Part shown: positions 25,747 to 38,737 of the stretch, piece after piece | Layout of the letters: every line of letters begins with the position of its first letter | Position numbering within the stretch: the stretch's first letter is position 1 | Assembly (NCBI RefSeq): GCF_039555335.1 | Contig: NC_092644.1 | Location: forward strand, 47,470,428 to 47,534,427 | Direction: 5' to 3' | DNA from: Amphiura filiformis | Taxonomy: Eukaryota > Echinodermata > Ophiuroidea > Amphilepidida > Amphiuridae | DNA: 64,000 bases | Translations under genes and position numbers: made by a program | Notes under the pieces: generated by a model | What the model saw: the letters and a program-made list of their open reading frames with translations, nothing else | Told to the model about the DNA's origin: nothing | Databases searched by the model: none

Positions 25747-26072
25747 ATTAAGAGTTTAACCGGATCACGTTTGCTCCATTTTAATTACATGTGCCAGGAT
25801 ACGTTTTTTCATCAAAAAGAATTAAGTACTAATATGCCTATTACTGATCCAGCGTTAGACTACTTTATTGTTACTTTGATCATCAAGTTACCTGCGGAAA
25901 ATAATATGCATCCCAGCTGCGCAGTTGATATCGAAATAAGTAGCCTAGTCCAAATATTGGGTGTGAATCCCAGTTGAAACGGTTTTTTTCCTCCAATTTT
26001 GTCTTTGATAGCTTTGGAGCTAACATAAGGTAAACCCTATAAAACGTTATATAAGATTAAACTAGTGTGTAT

Positions 26073-26702
26073 CAATTGAATACATGAATACAAAAGCCAC
26101 CTAAGTCCATGGGAAGTGATTTTGAGAGAAAAACCTGTGTATCATTTTAATTCCTTCAGTTAGATTTACCTGGTCAATATGGTAAGTTTTACGTGCAAAT
26201 GAGTGGATTAACCTGTATTAGGTATGACGATTAGCATTTCAGGGACTTCGTGGGGTTCATTTTAAATTTTGGACTTAGGTGGTTGTTTGAATCATATACA
26301 AAGACAACAATGTTAGAATGAGATTACCACTAGTAAGATAATACAAAATAAAAGCGCACAGGTATGTATAATGTTGATAAGTATTCTGCCATGTAATATA
26401 AACGACACACTTTCCTTTATTAAACCCATTTTTTTTCAAAAGTCACTCTCTAGCAATGAATGTGTTACAAGTGGACTTTTATACATACTGGATTTTAATC
26501 AATGTGTTACAAGACTCAAATCATGGAATTGGGTGATTCTTTCATACATGCTATTTTTCACATGCTCAATAGACACAGAGGATGAATTTGAGTTGTTCTT
26601 TCATACATATGAGAGGCCTATGTAAAGGAACACTTTCCCATGCTTAACTCAATTTGGTTTAAGTATGGACTTAGGTGGTTTTTGTATTCATATATTCAAT
26701 TG
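26073..26702. mobile_element. TIR element of about 630 bp
   Basis: Ends are inverted repeats of about 38 bases: left CAATTGAATACATGAATACA followed by aaagccacctaagtccat, right its complement with two or three differences. Copies 1 (9080) and 3 (31658) show the uninterrupted site. A further internal copy of ggacttaggtgg occurs at 26270. An 84-residue ORF (26371-26625) has no recognisable domain. Non-autonomous DNA transposon; superfamily unclear. Confidence 0.75.
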
Positions 26703-27737
26703 CTCATAAGGTTACGAAGCTGTGAAGCAAGGGATACGAATCACACATATAGAGTACTAAGAGTTATTGCCTACCATTAAATAAAGGCAGATGATACCAT
26801 GATGGTATTTACCGAAATACAATAGGGAATGTTTGGCAAGGACGTGTATGGAAAGGAAAATGACTCTTACGTATTGATTATAACAGTCCCGAATTCTACA
26901 AACTTGGTGAACAGTTGAACTTTGGCTAAAAGTTAACAGGAGAATAATGTTAACAAAGTTATTATACGACTCGTATTATATTTAAAACTGTAACTATTTT
27001 CGGCGTTCAACAGCAATATTATGTCAACAAATAGTCATGTGTTTAAGTGTAAACCAAATTGGTTTTTCTATTCAATTTTGTCGTTGATAGCTTTGGGCTA
27101 ACTTAAGGTAAACCCATAACGTTATACAAGACTAAGCTTGTGTATTAATTGCTCATAAGGTTACCAGGATGTGAAGCAAGGGATACGAATCACACATAGA
27201 GAGCACCAAGAGTCATTGCCTACCATTAATGATAATAAACACAGATGATACCAAGATGCTATTTCCCGAAATACAATAGGGAAGGTTTGGCAAGGACGTG
27301 TATGGAAAGGAAAATGACTGTAGCGTATTGTTTATAATCATAATAATAGTCCTTACATTTTGAATTCTACAAACTTGGTGAACAGGTGAACTTTGGCTAA
27401 AAGGTAAAAGAAGAATAATATTAATAAAGTTATATACGACTCATATTATATTAAAAACTGTAGCTATTTTAGGCGTTCAACAGCAATACTTTGTCAACAA
27501 ATAAATATATACACTAATTTAAAAAAGCCAATGATAAAAGTTTCTTTAGTTTTAAACTACCTCACGTAAATCTTTGCAAACACAAACGTAGCATTTACCA
27601 TGCTAACATGCCTAATTCTGGTTCAGTGTTTGAATATGAAGCCTAGATATGGATCCATTTCATCTGTACACTGGCTCTGACAAAGGGTAGAGTCTATATG
27701 ACTTTTCGTTAGATTTAAGGTTAAATTAATGTATATT

Positions 27738-28290
27738 CTTATTCAATGGGTGCGTCTTGTAAAGAATTCACGTAATTTGATTGGTTTTCTGGTGTATAAT
27801 ATCTCACAATAGTTGATAGTGATATTAGTCAGGGCGCGCGCCGCCACGCAACGGCGGCACGCTTGTTGCTCCTCAATGATCGTGCGATAATGCATTCGCG
27901 TAATACACGCATTTTTTCTCGCAAAAATTACATTAAAGGGGCATTTCGTGATCCACAGCCTCATCCCCCCACTTTTCCCAAACAAAGTTGAGATTTTTAC
28001 ACCACTGGATACCTCTGGCTACATAATGTTTATGTACCAAATATTTCTTGCAGATTAATTCGTTTAGCAAAAATATCGCCAAATTTGAATTTCGTTCTTG
28101 TGCACCAGAACGAAATTACAACACATTGTCTATGGAGTAGTGTAATACACATAATCATGCATATCTCGCAAACGCAAAATCGGAATCAACTGAAATTTTG
28201 GAAATAAGCTTTTTTCGTGGATATCTACTGAAAAATGTCATAAAAAGAGGATGCTAGGATCACGAAATCCTCCTTTAAAACTGAATAAGA
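27738..28290. mobile_element. Outer TIR-like element containing a nested MITE
   Basis: Short inverted ends CTTATTCA (27738) and TGAATAAG (28281-28288) enclose a 193-base left part with GC-rich palindromic ccgccacgcaacggcgg and then a complete second MITE. Copies 1 and 3 lack the whole block. The eight-base ends are weak, so the outer boundary is tentative. Confidence 0.45.
27937..28274. mobile_element. MITE with TTAA target
   Basis: 338 bp, flanked by TTAA on both sides (27933-27936, 28275-28278). Ends AGGGGCATTTCGTGATCC and, inverted, AGGAGGATTTCGTGATCC. Interior has no coding capacity. TTAA duplication fits piggyBac-type mobilisation, but the ends are not classical piggyBac, so the superfamily is open. 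Confidence 0.75.
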
Positions 28291-28291
28291 A

Positions 28292-28478
28292 TGAGAATAA
28301 AACATAGGATTTTGTCTTTTGCCTATCAAATATCGTGTCATAATGGATGGGCTGGCCAATATTTTTATCGTAGTGGATACCGCCTGCGCCGGCATCCACT
28401 ACTCAAAATATTGGCCAGCCCATCCATTATGACACGATATTTGATAGGCAAAAGACAAAATCCTATCATTTATTCTCT
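28292..28478. mobile_element. Near-perfect foldback element
   Basis: Two arms of about 85 bases, from gagaataaaacataggattt to its complement ending at 28478, pair with only a few mismatches. The centre is near 28385, with an additional small atccacta / tagtggat stem around gcctgcgccggc. It would form a long hairpin. Present only in copy 2. Confidence 0.8.
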
Positions 28479-31400
28479 AATTAATTGCTTAAAGTTGATC
28501 AGGCCACCAATGAAGGGAATGAAGTCATAAACGAGGTTACTTGTGAAAGTGATAGAAGACACTTTAGGGTATCGCAGGCTTTTCAGGGTATCTTCACACA
28601 TTTAATTCCTGTTTGTGTTGTTTATGTGTCAAATATGCGTTATCATGGTTATAAAAGATAAGGTCCAACCTGCCTATGTCTATGACACGCTTGATCCGAT
28701 CATAATCATTCTGGCGAATGAATTGGGTTGTAATTGGGGGTTCAGGAAGCAACGATTCATTTCATTGGTCAGTAATTAACAGCTCATCGCCAGTTTCTGA
28801 ATTATGAAGTCAGTTTGAGGAAAAGTACCTCAACATTAAGCAATAATAAATATATGAATGTAACTTTGCCCTACATTTCAAAGGTATGTAATGAATGTAA
28901 TTTACAAGAGACGGAATAATAGATCTTACGATCAGTCTGGCTATGTATTCAGAATACTAGAGCACAACCCCTTGTTCTCCAATAAATATAGTTGAAAGAA
29001 TGATAAAAGGGAATAAACATGGATAAGGCGGGATTTTACTATCGTCATTTCCTGCAGAGTAAATAGTTATGTAAAACTATATTATCACTTAGTCCCCTAC
29101 TGTATGCACACACGCACCCATCAATTCTCCCAAAGGCCACATAAGACTGTTAATATAAATAATTTAGTTCCGTCCCAGAACTTGGTAAGAGAAGAGCAGA
29201 GAGTAACAAGCCAGGGTAACAATACATAGATTTTGTTTTTTTGTTTTGAATTGAAAGTAATCCCAACGGTATCTGTCGCGAATGTAGTACTTTGTTCTAT
29301 TTATACATATATAAATTTATCAAAAGCATTAAGATATTTAAAAGCAACTCGACATTATACATTTACAATAGCGATATCCGTCTATTTGTGTGGGAACAAA
29401 GCTATGCCTTTACTACTACACGTTTTTTTAAAATTTTTAAGTTTGATAATTTGTTCACATTTTATCATAAGCACAATTATTGCACGACTTGTGCGAAAAG
29501 ATAAATACATAGATATCTGTATTTTATCATGTTGATCACCGTTGGAAAAGCTTCGTTTTGCCAATTAAAATGTTGCGGATGGGAGCAATTATATTCCCCT
29601 ATCTCAGAATGATGAAAAAATAGCTTCTCTTGATGGTTTCTTATTCTTATTTTAGATTGAACGAAGACAGCTGACAGCTACAGTAAAATTAGCCTCATTT
29701 GTGAATAAAATTTAGTTGGAACAACAAATGTGTTTGCGAATATCATTGAGAGAGTGCTGTATGAGAATGACGCATTTGGGACAATTGAACCACTCTGCAT
29801 GCGACCAATGGTTTCCACAACAATGCTGACTTTTGTTGATACTTTAATTTGAATGAACATTAATATCGTGTTTGACAATATTACACTTATCCACATTTCA
29901 TCGGGCCTTAAGGAATTGACGTTATTGTTGCCTGCATCCACATCGTATTATTATATTGATTGTAATAATTTACAAATACTTCTATTTGAAATGATATTGG
30001 TGCTACCTGTTGGGCCACAACTGAATTGAACCATGGGAATGAAAACACAAAAGGCTAACTCGATTTAATTTAAAAAGATATATAACAAAGTAACAAACAA
30101 TGAAAGAAATCTCCCATTTGGGAAGTAAATCGTAATGGAAATGAAAATGAAGATAAAATACACATCAATAAAAATCTTTTTATTGGTTAAATGATATGCC
30201 CTTATTATATTTATTTAAGTTCTATGTACACATGTACAATACATTCTTGGTGTCGGCAAGAGCGTATTTTGTTTCCTTCACTTTATTTACATTATCATTC
30301 CCAAATTAGGACACCCTTTTAGTAGTAGTTTCAATCGGTGTTAATTCCCAAACCGAATGTATTTTCTGTGAAGTTAGAAAGGCAAGTGTGAATTGACAGA
30401 GACACTTTGATACGCGCTAAATTGCAGAAAATGCTTAAGATATCACACTCCTTTGATCTTCTTTACACTCTGTGTACGACAGGAAATTTACACACCCACG
30501 CTTACCATAATTAACTTGGAATATTGAAAATCAAGAAAATGGTGATTAGAAGAAATAAATTTGCTGATAAACTGATGTTGCTGAAATTATTTCATTGGTT
30601 TCTACAACAGGTCATTAGTTATCCCTTGTGATGACGCAACAAGGACAAAGTTGCTGTCTTGAAAATTTCATGGAACTCATTAAAAACTCGTTTTAATCAT
30701 CTTATTTTATAAGTTATTTGAGATTTTATGACAGCGAATTCCTCTCAAATGGTGCTGAACTTATTTTGTCATCATATTTACACTGTTCCCTTTCTTGTCA
30801 TATTGTTCCCTCTCTTACATTGTTTCCTTCTCTTATATATGCACTGTTACCTCTCTTGCAAACATATATTACATGTCGTTCCAATCATTTATCGTTCAGA
30901 ATAAAACACACGACCCCTAAATTGGAATGGCACAAGCTTGCTGCTATTATTTCACTTCACAAGTATATATATTGCTCATTAGAATGACAGGAATCCGTCC
31001 GTGCAACTAAAAACCCAAATGGTTATCTATGGGAATATTTACTATCAGATCACTTTCATGTTAGCTGTTAGAGTTTGCCAGCATTACCGGAGGTAGTGTG
31101 AAAAAAGACTAGATACATTGGAATAACAATGAAGAAAAAATACATAAAACATGCTGAGCTTATGATGTGCATCTGACAAGATTCAATAAGAAAATCCACA
31201 TTTTCGGTGGAAACATAAGTACTTAAAGATATACGCGACCCACTAAAACACACTCTATGGGCCATTTAACCAAAACCGGACATGAAACCGGCATCTATCT
31301 CGTTGCTGATGCACCTTTCAGTCCCAAATGAATTAAGAGTTTAACCGGATCACGTTTGCTCCATTTTAATTACATGTGCCAGGATACATTGTTTCATAAA

Positions 31401-32001
31401 AAAGAATAAAGTACTAATATGCCTATTACTTATCCAGCGTTAGACTACTTTATTGTCACTTTGATCATCAAGTTACCCGCGGAAAATAATATGCATCCCA
31501 GCTGCGCAGTTGATATCGAAATAAGTAGCCTAGTCCAAATATTGGGTGTGAATCCCAGTTGAAAGGTTTTTTTTTTTCCAATTTTTTCTTTGATAGCTTT
31601 GGAGCTAACATAAGATAAACCCTATAAAAACGTTATATAAGACTAGACTAGTGTGTATTGCTCATAAGGTTACGAAGCTTTGAAGCAAGGGATACGAATC
31701 ACACATATAGAGTACTAAGAGTCATTGCCTACCATTAAATAATGGCAGATGATACTAAGACCCTATTTACCGAAATACAATAGGGAATGTTTGGTAAGGA
31801 CGTGCATGGAAAGGAAAATGACTCTTGAAGTATTGTTTATAACAGTCCTGAATTCTACAAACTTGGTGAACAGTTGAACTTTGGCTAAAAGTTACAAGGA
31901 GAATAATGTTAAAACAAAGTTATTATACATGCTATACGACTCGTATTATATTTAAAACTGTAACTATTTCGGCGTTCAACAGCAATATTATGTCAACAAA
32001 T

Positions 32002-32257
32002 GAAGAGCTTTGTTTAAAACCCCTTACATCCACTTGCCCAATTTTGAGAACACATTAATAATCATAAAAAAAAGATCACTGATAAGGGGATTTTCAACGA
32101 AAGAAGTTCTTGGCGGGATGCTTGGGTAGAATGAGTATCCCGCCAAAAACTGCTTTTGTTGTAAACCCCCATATATCAGTGATTTTTTTGATGGTTTATT
32201 GATGTGTTCTCAAAATTGGGCAAGTGGACGTAAGGGTTTTTTGAAACAAAGCTCTTC
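32002..32257. mobile_element. Foldback MITE (256 bp)
   Basis: Long inverted arms beginning GAAGAGCTTTGTTT pair over about 85 bases, around a gcgggat-containing centre with a second short inverted repeat. AAAT stands on both sides (31998-32001, 32258-32261). Copies 1 (9415) and 2 (27035) have the empty site with one AAAT, so the target duplication is 4 bp, or 5 if the shared C counts. Confidence 0.88.
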
Positions 32258-34749
32258 AAATAGTCCTGTGTTTAAGTGTTCAATTTTGTCTTTGATAGCT
32301 TTGGGCTAACTTAAGGTAAACCCCATAACGTTATACAAGACTAAGCTTGTGTATTAATTGCTCATAAGGTTACCAGGATGTGAAGCAAGGGATACGAATC
32401 ACACATAGAGAGCACCAAGAGTCATTGCCTACCATTAATGATAATAAACACAGATGATACCAAGATGCTATTTCCCGAAATACAATAGGGAAGGTTTGGC
32501 AAGGACGTGTATGGAAAATAAAATGACTCTAGCGTAGTGTTTATAATAGTCCTTACATTCTGAATTCTACAAACTTGGTGAACAGTTGAACTTTGGCTAA
32601 AAGGTAAAAGAAGAATAATAATAAAGTTATATACGACTCGTATTATATTAAAAACTGTAGCTATTATAGGCGTTCAACAGCAATACTATGTCAACAAATA
32701 AATATATACACTAATTTAAAAGCCAATGATAAAAGTTTCTTTAGTTTTAAACTGCCCTAACTTAAATATTTGCAAACAAGCTAACATGCTTAATTCTGCA
32801 TGGTTCCGTGTTTGAGTATGAAACCCAAATAAAAGGTTCTTTTAATATTGATTTGGATCCATTTCATCTGTACGCTGGCTCTGAAAAAGGGTAGAGTCTA
32901 TTTTAGATTTTAGATTAAATGAATGTATATTAATTGCTTAAATGTAACCAGAACATCAATAAAGGGAAAGAGTCATTGCCTACCATTAATGTCATGAATT
33001 TTATTATGATAATAAATGTAAATTCGACAGATGTTACTAAGATGGTATTTACCGAAAGGCAATAGGGAATGTTTGGCAAGGACGTGTATGGAAAGTCTAA
33101 TGACTCTAATGTATTCTTTATATTCCTCACTCTTGGCACTCTACAATATTGTTTAATATTGGAATGAAGTAGTTTTAAAGTTGTACAAAATAAAATAAAT
33201 AGTTCACTATCTTTAGGGATACAGCGTACCGCCGAGTGCCGAACAGCAGTGTAATAACCGGAAACCATGCGTACTGTGGTGCTCTTCTGTTGCACACGAT
33301 ACCTGTCTGACAGTAAATTGGGCCACACCTTGTGAGATACCAAATGGCTTGCGATAATAACTACCCTTTACTCTCATTTTGAAGCAAAAGGTCAGATATG
33401 TAGTTGACATAATATTTCTTGTTGAAACTTTTGTGAGGGTTAAAATTGGGATAGAGTCAGAGGTTGGAGGGTTAGCGGTATTGAATAGCGAATTTTCGTT
33501 GACACTACATGTATCAGATTAATCAGAAACAACCGAATAATTACACGAATATTTAATATTTATTTAAGATTTTTATTATTATAAAACACAATAACGGGTT
33601 TAACTAAATGGCGTCATGAATCCTGTATATCTATCGCTATTACGGATCTCGTTTTAAACCCATTAGAAACAAACCTTAGTTATGAAATTCATAATTATAG
33701 GTCATATGATTGACTCTGTCTCTTAATTTGGATTATATAAAGCTAAGAAAATTAACTTCAATAAACCTTGGCGCGTTTTTCGTATTAGTGATTGTAGTGA
33801 AATGTTTTTGAACTAAATCTTTTGAATATTATTTCGTCCTAGTTTCAATACATATTTAACCGTTTTTGCAATGTAGTTTAATACGATATTTTGTTTCTTT
33901 ACATTGTCTTGTTTTATAATGCAAATAATAAACCATTGTTCTTATGAACAAAAAGTATCGCAACAAAAATTGTTTGTGCCATAAATAACCTGATTGAGAC
34001 TGTAGAAATAGAAAAAAAACTTACCGTCGATATCAATGAAGCGAACATGATATTTACTGGGCCTATTATGATATAGAATTACTTTTATATTATCCTACCC
34101 CAAATATCCTTACATATAGGTTGAAGCTATATAAAGTTCTCTCAAGTACCTGCAACTGCATATCATGTTTAGGAATCTCATGAATGTGAGTCAAATTGGT
34201 TTTGTTAAAGAGTCTTATCATGTCAAAGACGATGACAAAGTGTGACAAAACATATCATATATCTTGACAATAATGCATCAATAACTCGCTTTATTGCATT
34301 CTCTAAATATCGCACTCAATAGATAACGATAAAATATTATTGCATTATTGAAAACAAGTACACTATAAAATTACATAAAATACCATGAAGTATCCCCTGA
34401 TGTACGATTCCAACTGTTTCAATTGTTATTGTTTCAATGGTGGTCATCCTTTAAATATGAATAAGTAAATCACAGCTATCACCAGACAGAAAAGGCACTG
34501 CATACAAATACCAAATAATAGGGCCTACTAACAAACATGTCAACAAACGAATCTGTGTAATGAAATGAACGAGGTACCTCGAAGTACACATTTAATTATG
34601 CCAGGCCTGATCAAGGCATTAACATTAAGTAATATATTGCTGGGTAGTGCTGATAAAATAGCGGTTTACCTCTCGTTCGAAGTTGTGCGTATCCTCGTTA
34701 GGATGACACATCCATGTTGTTGTTTGGAATATTTCCCCGGGCATAAAAA

Positions 34750-34845
34750 TGGTGATTCCAGACGCAACGTAGCAAAGTTGCAAAAAGTAAGTTCCAGTAG
34801 TGTTTATTTCGAAAAACTGTTTACAACTACTAGATGACAAAGAAG
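34750..34845 (+). mobile_element. Penelope-like 5' region fragment
   Basis: ggtgattccagacgcaacgt, then agcaaagttgcaaaaagtaa, matches 39779-39815. It keeps the 3' half of the hammerhead-like fold (GCAAC...GTTGC) but lacks the CTGATGA half. It corresponds to the copy-1 fragment at 12511. Confidence 0.5.
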
Positions 34846-35152
34846 ATTCCTCAAACCTTTGACTTTATTATATATTTCACTATAGAGGGTATTTTGCTGC
34901 ACACGAAACGTCTTAAGAAACAAATATGTTACATACATACAAAAAGATAAGGCTAAAAAATGAGAAAAAAAATGAACCTAATACTTCATAAAGTCTACAA
35001 AATATAGCAAATTGTGTAATCTGATAACTCACCGAGAGTTTTTATCGTACTAGAAATTTCTCCTTTGAAACAAACCAGCTTATGCAGAAGTCCCTGTGCT
35101 GCATGTATAGAGATTATGGGCATTAAAGAAATAAATGATCACTCAATCATTA

Positions 35153-35176
35153 AATCAATCAATCAATCAATCATTA

Positions 35177-35210
<34 letters not shown>
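35153..35210. repeat. (AATC)n microsatellite, interrupted
   Basis: Shorter counterpart of the copy-1 array at 13251, with two attaaatc interruptions. Confidence 0.95.
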
Positions 35211-35211
<1 letters not shown>

Positions 35212-35542
35212 CAAGGAAACAAACAAACAATCAATTAATTCTTGAGATTTGAACATGAAATAAATTCCTTAGACATGAAATGTATGATATCAATTCATTT
35301 TCAAAGAATGTTACTGCTTATGTCATTTCAAAGAGATTATGTTTGACAAGTTTTCTTATAATTATGTGTTAAAGCAGCTTGATCCGGATTGTTTATCTTT
35401 GTATATACACGTCTTCTGTAAGTTCACACATTTTCGTTAAGATGTCACAATGTTTATCTTTACTTATTTGCCCAACTGCAGAGATCTGTCTGTGAATCTA
35501 TGCAATGCCACTTTGTATCTAAATCAATGCGTATCACGCTGG

Positions 35543-35549
35543 ATATATA
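35543..35549 (+). promoter_or_regulatory. TATA-box candidate (copy 3)
   Basis: ATATATA followed by gacgaatccaacgagccaag as in copy 1, about 136 bases before the paralogous ATG. Confidence 0.35.
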
Positions 35550-35678
35550 GACGAATCCAACGAGCCAAGTAATGGTCAGGATTTGGTCGGCCATTACTGG
35601 ATCACCGTCGCACCAAGCTTGTTGTTGTGACTGCCCAATTGACTGCCCAATTGGGTGGATTAAAGCCGCTTAAAATCA

Positions 35679-35790
35679 ATGTTATATTGTATTGTGTTGT
35701 AAACGTTCATCATTCTTTTGTCTACGTGTAACACGGGTGATGGGATGCAGTTTAAAATGCCCGCCAAGGACGCATCATTTCACATTTCAG
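35679..35790 (+). pseudogene. Broken copy of the signal-peptide first exon
   Basis: Counterpart of 14076-14187. The reading frame is aligned throughout, but codon 8 is TAA (35700-35702), inside the signal peptide, through a local change of ttaact to taaacg. The remainder still reads TFIILLSTCNTGDGMQFKMP in frame. A consensus donor CAG|GTGAGA follows at 35791. The stop makes this copy non-functional as read; sequence error or an alternative start cannot be excluded. Confidence 0.5.
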
Positions 35791-35845
35791 GTGAGATATA
35801 CACAACGGGGACCCAGCAATGGCTGCCATTGAGGTGTAGGAATGC

Positions 35846-36486
35846 GTGAACATAAATGCGGAAATTTTCAGATCTTAAAACATTACTAAGGTTGGCAAAT
35901 TAACAAATGGCAATACAATTGTGATTTTCATACATTTTGATCTTTTTTAGATAACAATTTGATCCTATGTCTCATTATTTCATTGGAAAGTAAATGGTTT
36001 TCTGGAACAAAGTAAATTATAATCTTTATAAACACTTGCTAAGGCTTTTTGTCTTGCACCTTCAGCCAACAGCCAGTTTCATTGGTTTCATATGAAGTCT
36101 TTTCTTAATGCATATCAAAATTAAATTATGGGCGCTTCAAGTGCGTCTAGCCTCGCTCGCATTTCATTTTAAAATGTTAAGTACTATTAAATTTACATCA
36201 ATCATGTATCCCGTTCAAATAAACATGTAGCGAAAGATATAATGATGTATATTCATATTAATGATGTCATCTACACCTTTAATGTCTTTCGAGGTACACT
36301 AGCAACAACAATCTTCAGAGCAATAACATCCGCTGAAGACGCCGTTTTAGCCAGCGAAACCAAATTTTAGAAGTGTATTGGTTTAATTTGTATTCTATGT
36401 AATGTATTGAGCCTAAATGTTGTCAATATTTTGACAGTATTTTTAATGAAGCAGTTAACAGAACAGAACTTGTTTGCAATGACGTT
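35846..36486. other. No feature recognised
   Basis: AT-rich sequence past the end of the tandem unit. No ORF of interest and no repeat structure seen. Confidence 0.5.
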
Positions 36487-36490
36487 TTAA

Positions 36491-36850
36491 GGTAGTACTA
36501 CACCCCTAGATAAATTTGTGACTATTTTTGTATTTTTCTCAACAAATAATAATACACTGGTACCAAAGTTATGTATATTTATAGGGGCAAGGAATCCAGT
36601 TGCTACACTGGAATTTCAGTGACTCAAGACAAGCGGTACGTTATTTATGATAAGAAAAGAGGTACTGCTAGAATGTACCTCATTTCTTAACATATATATT
36701 GAACCACTTGTCTTGAATCACTGAAATTTCAGTGAAGTAATTGGATTCCTTGCCCCTATTATATACATAGCTTTTGTTACCAGTGTGCAGTTATTTTTGG
36801 AGAAAAATGCAAAGTTAGTCACAAAATTTATCAGGGGGTGTAGTACCACG
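36491..36850. mobile_element. Foldback MITE with TTAA target (360 bp)
   Basis: TTAA at 36487-36490 and 36851-36854. Ends GGTAGTACTACACCCC and, inverted, CGTGGTACTACACCCCC. The arms pair, with indels, almost to the centre; ggggcaaggaatcca and ctgaaatttcagtga appear in both. No coding capacity. Confidence 0.85.
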
Positions 36851-37260
36851 TTAACAGAACGAATCAAGAGTTGTTCAAGCATTGTATGAACATCACCAGT
36901 TGTGTTTCTAACTTTACTATTTTATCTAATCATTTGCCCAAGCCTTACATTACACCAAATTGGCCAGGATTTCAAAATGAGTATAATTACTCAAACTGGA
37001 ATTGACACATCACTTCCTCTGACGTGTCATTGATCTTACAGCTACAACAATGTAGTTGCCTTTACACAACGGAATGACATGACAAGAATTGACTTCAAGG
37101 TTAGTACACGTTATTTGAAATATTGATTTTATGATTCCAGCTATATATACCCTCAATGTATTTGTTTCATTACTTTATGTGTTAATAAATAAAGTAATGC
37201 TGTTAAATCAGTATTGTCTTCAATCAAGACCAAAAGTTGATGATTACTTTAGTCAGCAAT

Positions 37261-37430
37261 GGGCTTATACTGTTGAAATTCATACACCCTATGGAAGACA
37301 TGACCTTAATCTTACACACAGGGGGCGTCGATTTTAAATAAAGTCACCGATTTTAAATTCACACTCCTTGTGAGTAAGGTTAGGTTATTTCTTCCATAAG
37401 GGTGTATGGATTTCAACTGGAATAGTCCAA
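37261..37430. repeat. Inverted repeat (MITE-like)
   Basis: Left gttgaaattcatacacccta and right, inverted, gttgaaatccatacaccctt, each followed by tggaaga-type sequence. Arms of about 60 bases around gggggcgtcgatttt. Probably a small foldback element; no clear target duplication. Confidence 0.65.
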
Positions 37431-37929
37431 TTAATCAGCCGATCCAAAACTGTAATTTTCATGTGAGCAAGCAAAACGAGTCAGATGTCGGGAATATTGA
37501 TTTTGAGATATAGCCAATAATAGTATTCAACTGGCATCTTGTATTCTATAAATTGTATATTTGTGTGCAAATTGAGGGCGCTATTTACATAGAGGCAAAT
37601 GATGTAAATAATTCCTGACGTTTTATGATAAAAAGGTTTTTTTTTAATTTCGTTGCTATTTCTTTACTCTTTTTCTGATGTTTTAATGCCATTATACCAA
37701 TGCCTAACCCTTGTAAAGATGAAAACACGATTTAAGATAAATAGCGCCTTCATTGTTCAACTTTTCTTTAAAATGACGTAGTTTTGCATGCTATCAAACA
37801 ACCATGGATAACCGTTAATCAATGACCAATCAGTATATGATCAATATTTAATTGGATTCTGAAAAAAAATGATCACGGACTGTTCAAAAGTGCAGGGGTG
37901 TATAGCATGTTGACGCTCGCAATTGCTAA

Positions 37930-38560
37930 ATACGTTTACCCCTAAAGAAGACATGGATGTGCCGTTAATGTCTGAAATAGCCCAATAAGTGATAATAGCA
38001 CCAAAACGCATTTTGCTTAAATCACGCTGCTTGTTTATTTGTATTATGGTTTTACAAACTGCTTCAAATCATATAAGAGGCTTGTCACAAACACTTCAGA
38101 CACTTCCCTTGCGGCTATCTATTCAGCGACAGTTATATTTTACATATTACTATTATTGATATTCCTGGTACATCTTTGCTTTACTAAATCTGAGAAATAT
38201 TCATAGAACAAGGTTTATACAAATATCAAAGCGGTCGATCATGTAATACAAACATCATATCCTTTCATCAACTGCCAATTATTATTCAAACCAATTGAAG
38301 TAGGTATTCGATTATTTGATGTTTAAATTTTCAAACTAATTCTAGGAGTTTGTTATTAAAAGTTTAAGCATCAGTTTCAGAAACACGTGTAAAAACATAC
38401 ATGTATGCCTAAATGATGTAACACTTATTTCAGGATATTAAGCTTTCACTGTAAAAATTACAGAAAAGCTTTAAAGGGTCACCCTTAATGGCTTAGGATA
38501 TGGATTGTCTTTAAACTTACATACAATGTCAAATATCCACCCCTTTATATATCTATGTGA
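37930..38560. repeat. Diverged block D1 (counterpart at 48110-48690)
   Basis: Stretches such as tttacaaactgct, gtacatctttg, aatatcaaagcg, aacacgtgtaaa and cacttatttcagga recur in the same order at 48270-48690. Overall similarity looks about 70 percent with many indels. No protein is conserved. It could be an old repeat or paralogous intron sequence. Confidence 0.55.
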
Positions 38561-38605
38561 AAAATCGAGAACATATTCAGCGTAAACAGTATGCTTCGAT
38601 TATAT

Positions 38606-38737
38606 TTATAAAAAAGCACGTTTCCATCTCCGCGCTGCCATAACAGCTTGTAGACAGTAAGTCTCAAAGTGACCTTCTACATAGCGGGTGGTCTTCCTGT
38701 ACTCTTGAATGCAACGGTGGTAAACAACGCGAGACTG
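38606..38737 (-). CDS. Possible terminal exon, unknown product
   Basis: On the minus strand an acceptor-like ttttgctgcacag is followed by an open 43-residue stretch, SRVVYHRCIQEYRKTTRYVE then GHFETYCLQAVMAARRWKRA FL, and a stop. Composition is protein-like (basic, aromatic, no low complexity), unlike most frames in this window. I know no matching family. No upstream exon is visible and no clear AATAAA follows. Could be chance. Confidence 0.25.
   Translation of the reverse strand, partial: QSRVVYHRCIQEYRKTTRYVEGHFETYCLQAVMAARRWKRAFL

Larger units (their letters stand above)
14725..28524. repeat. Copy 2 of the large tandem unit
   Basis: Starts with the cgaggttacttgtgaaagtg block, seen again at about 28531 (copy 3). 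It matches copy 1 and copy 3 over 15018-17937, 25752-26070, 26703-27735 and 28480-28520. Between these lie copy-2-specific insertions. At its right end it jumps from the equivalent of about 10395 directly to the equivalent of 14727, so it has lost about 4.3 kb, including the first-exon block. Host-like coding sequence is absent. Confidence 0.85.
28525..35845. repeat. Copy 3 of the large tandem unit
   Basis: Aligns to copy 2 from 14727 onward and to copy 1 over 7339-14230, with its own insertion at 32002-32257. Homology to copy 1 ends near 35845, just past the first-exon block. It lacks the Ngaro-like element, the SINE, the element pair and the two copy-1 MITEs, and so gives the best view of the ancestral unit. 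Confidence 0.85.
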
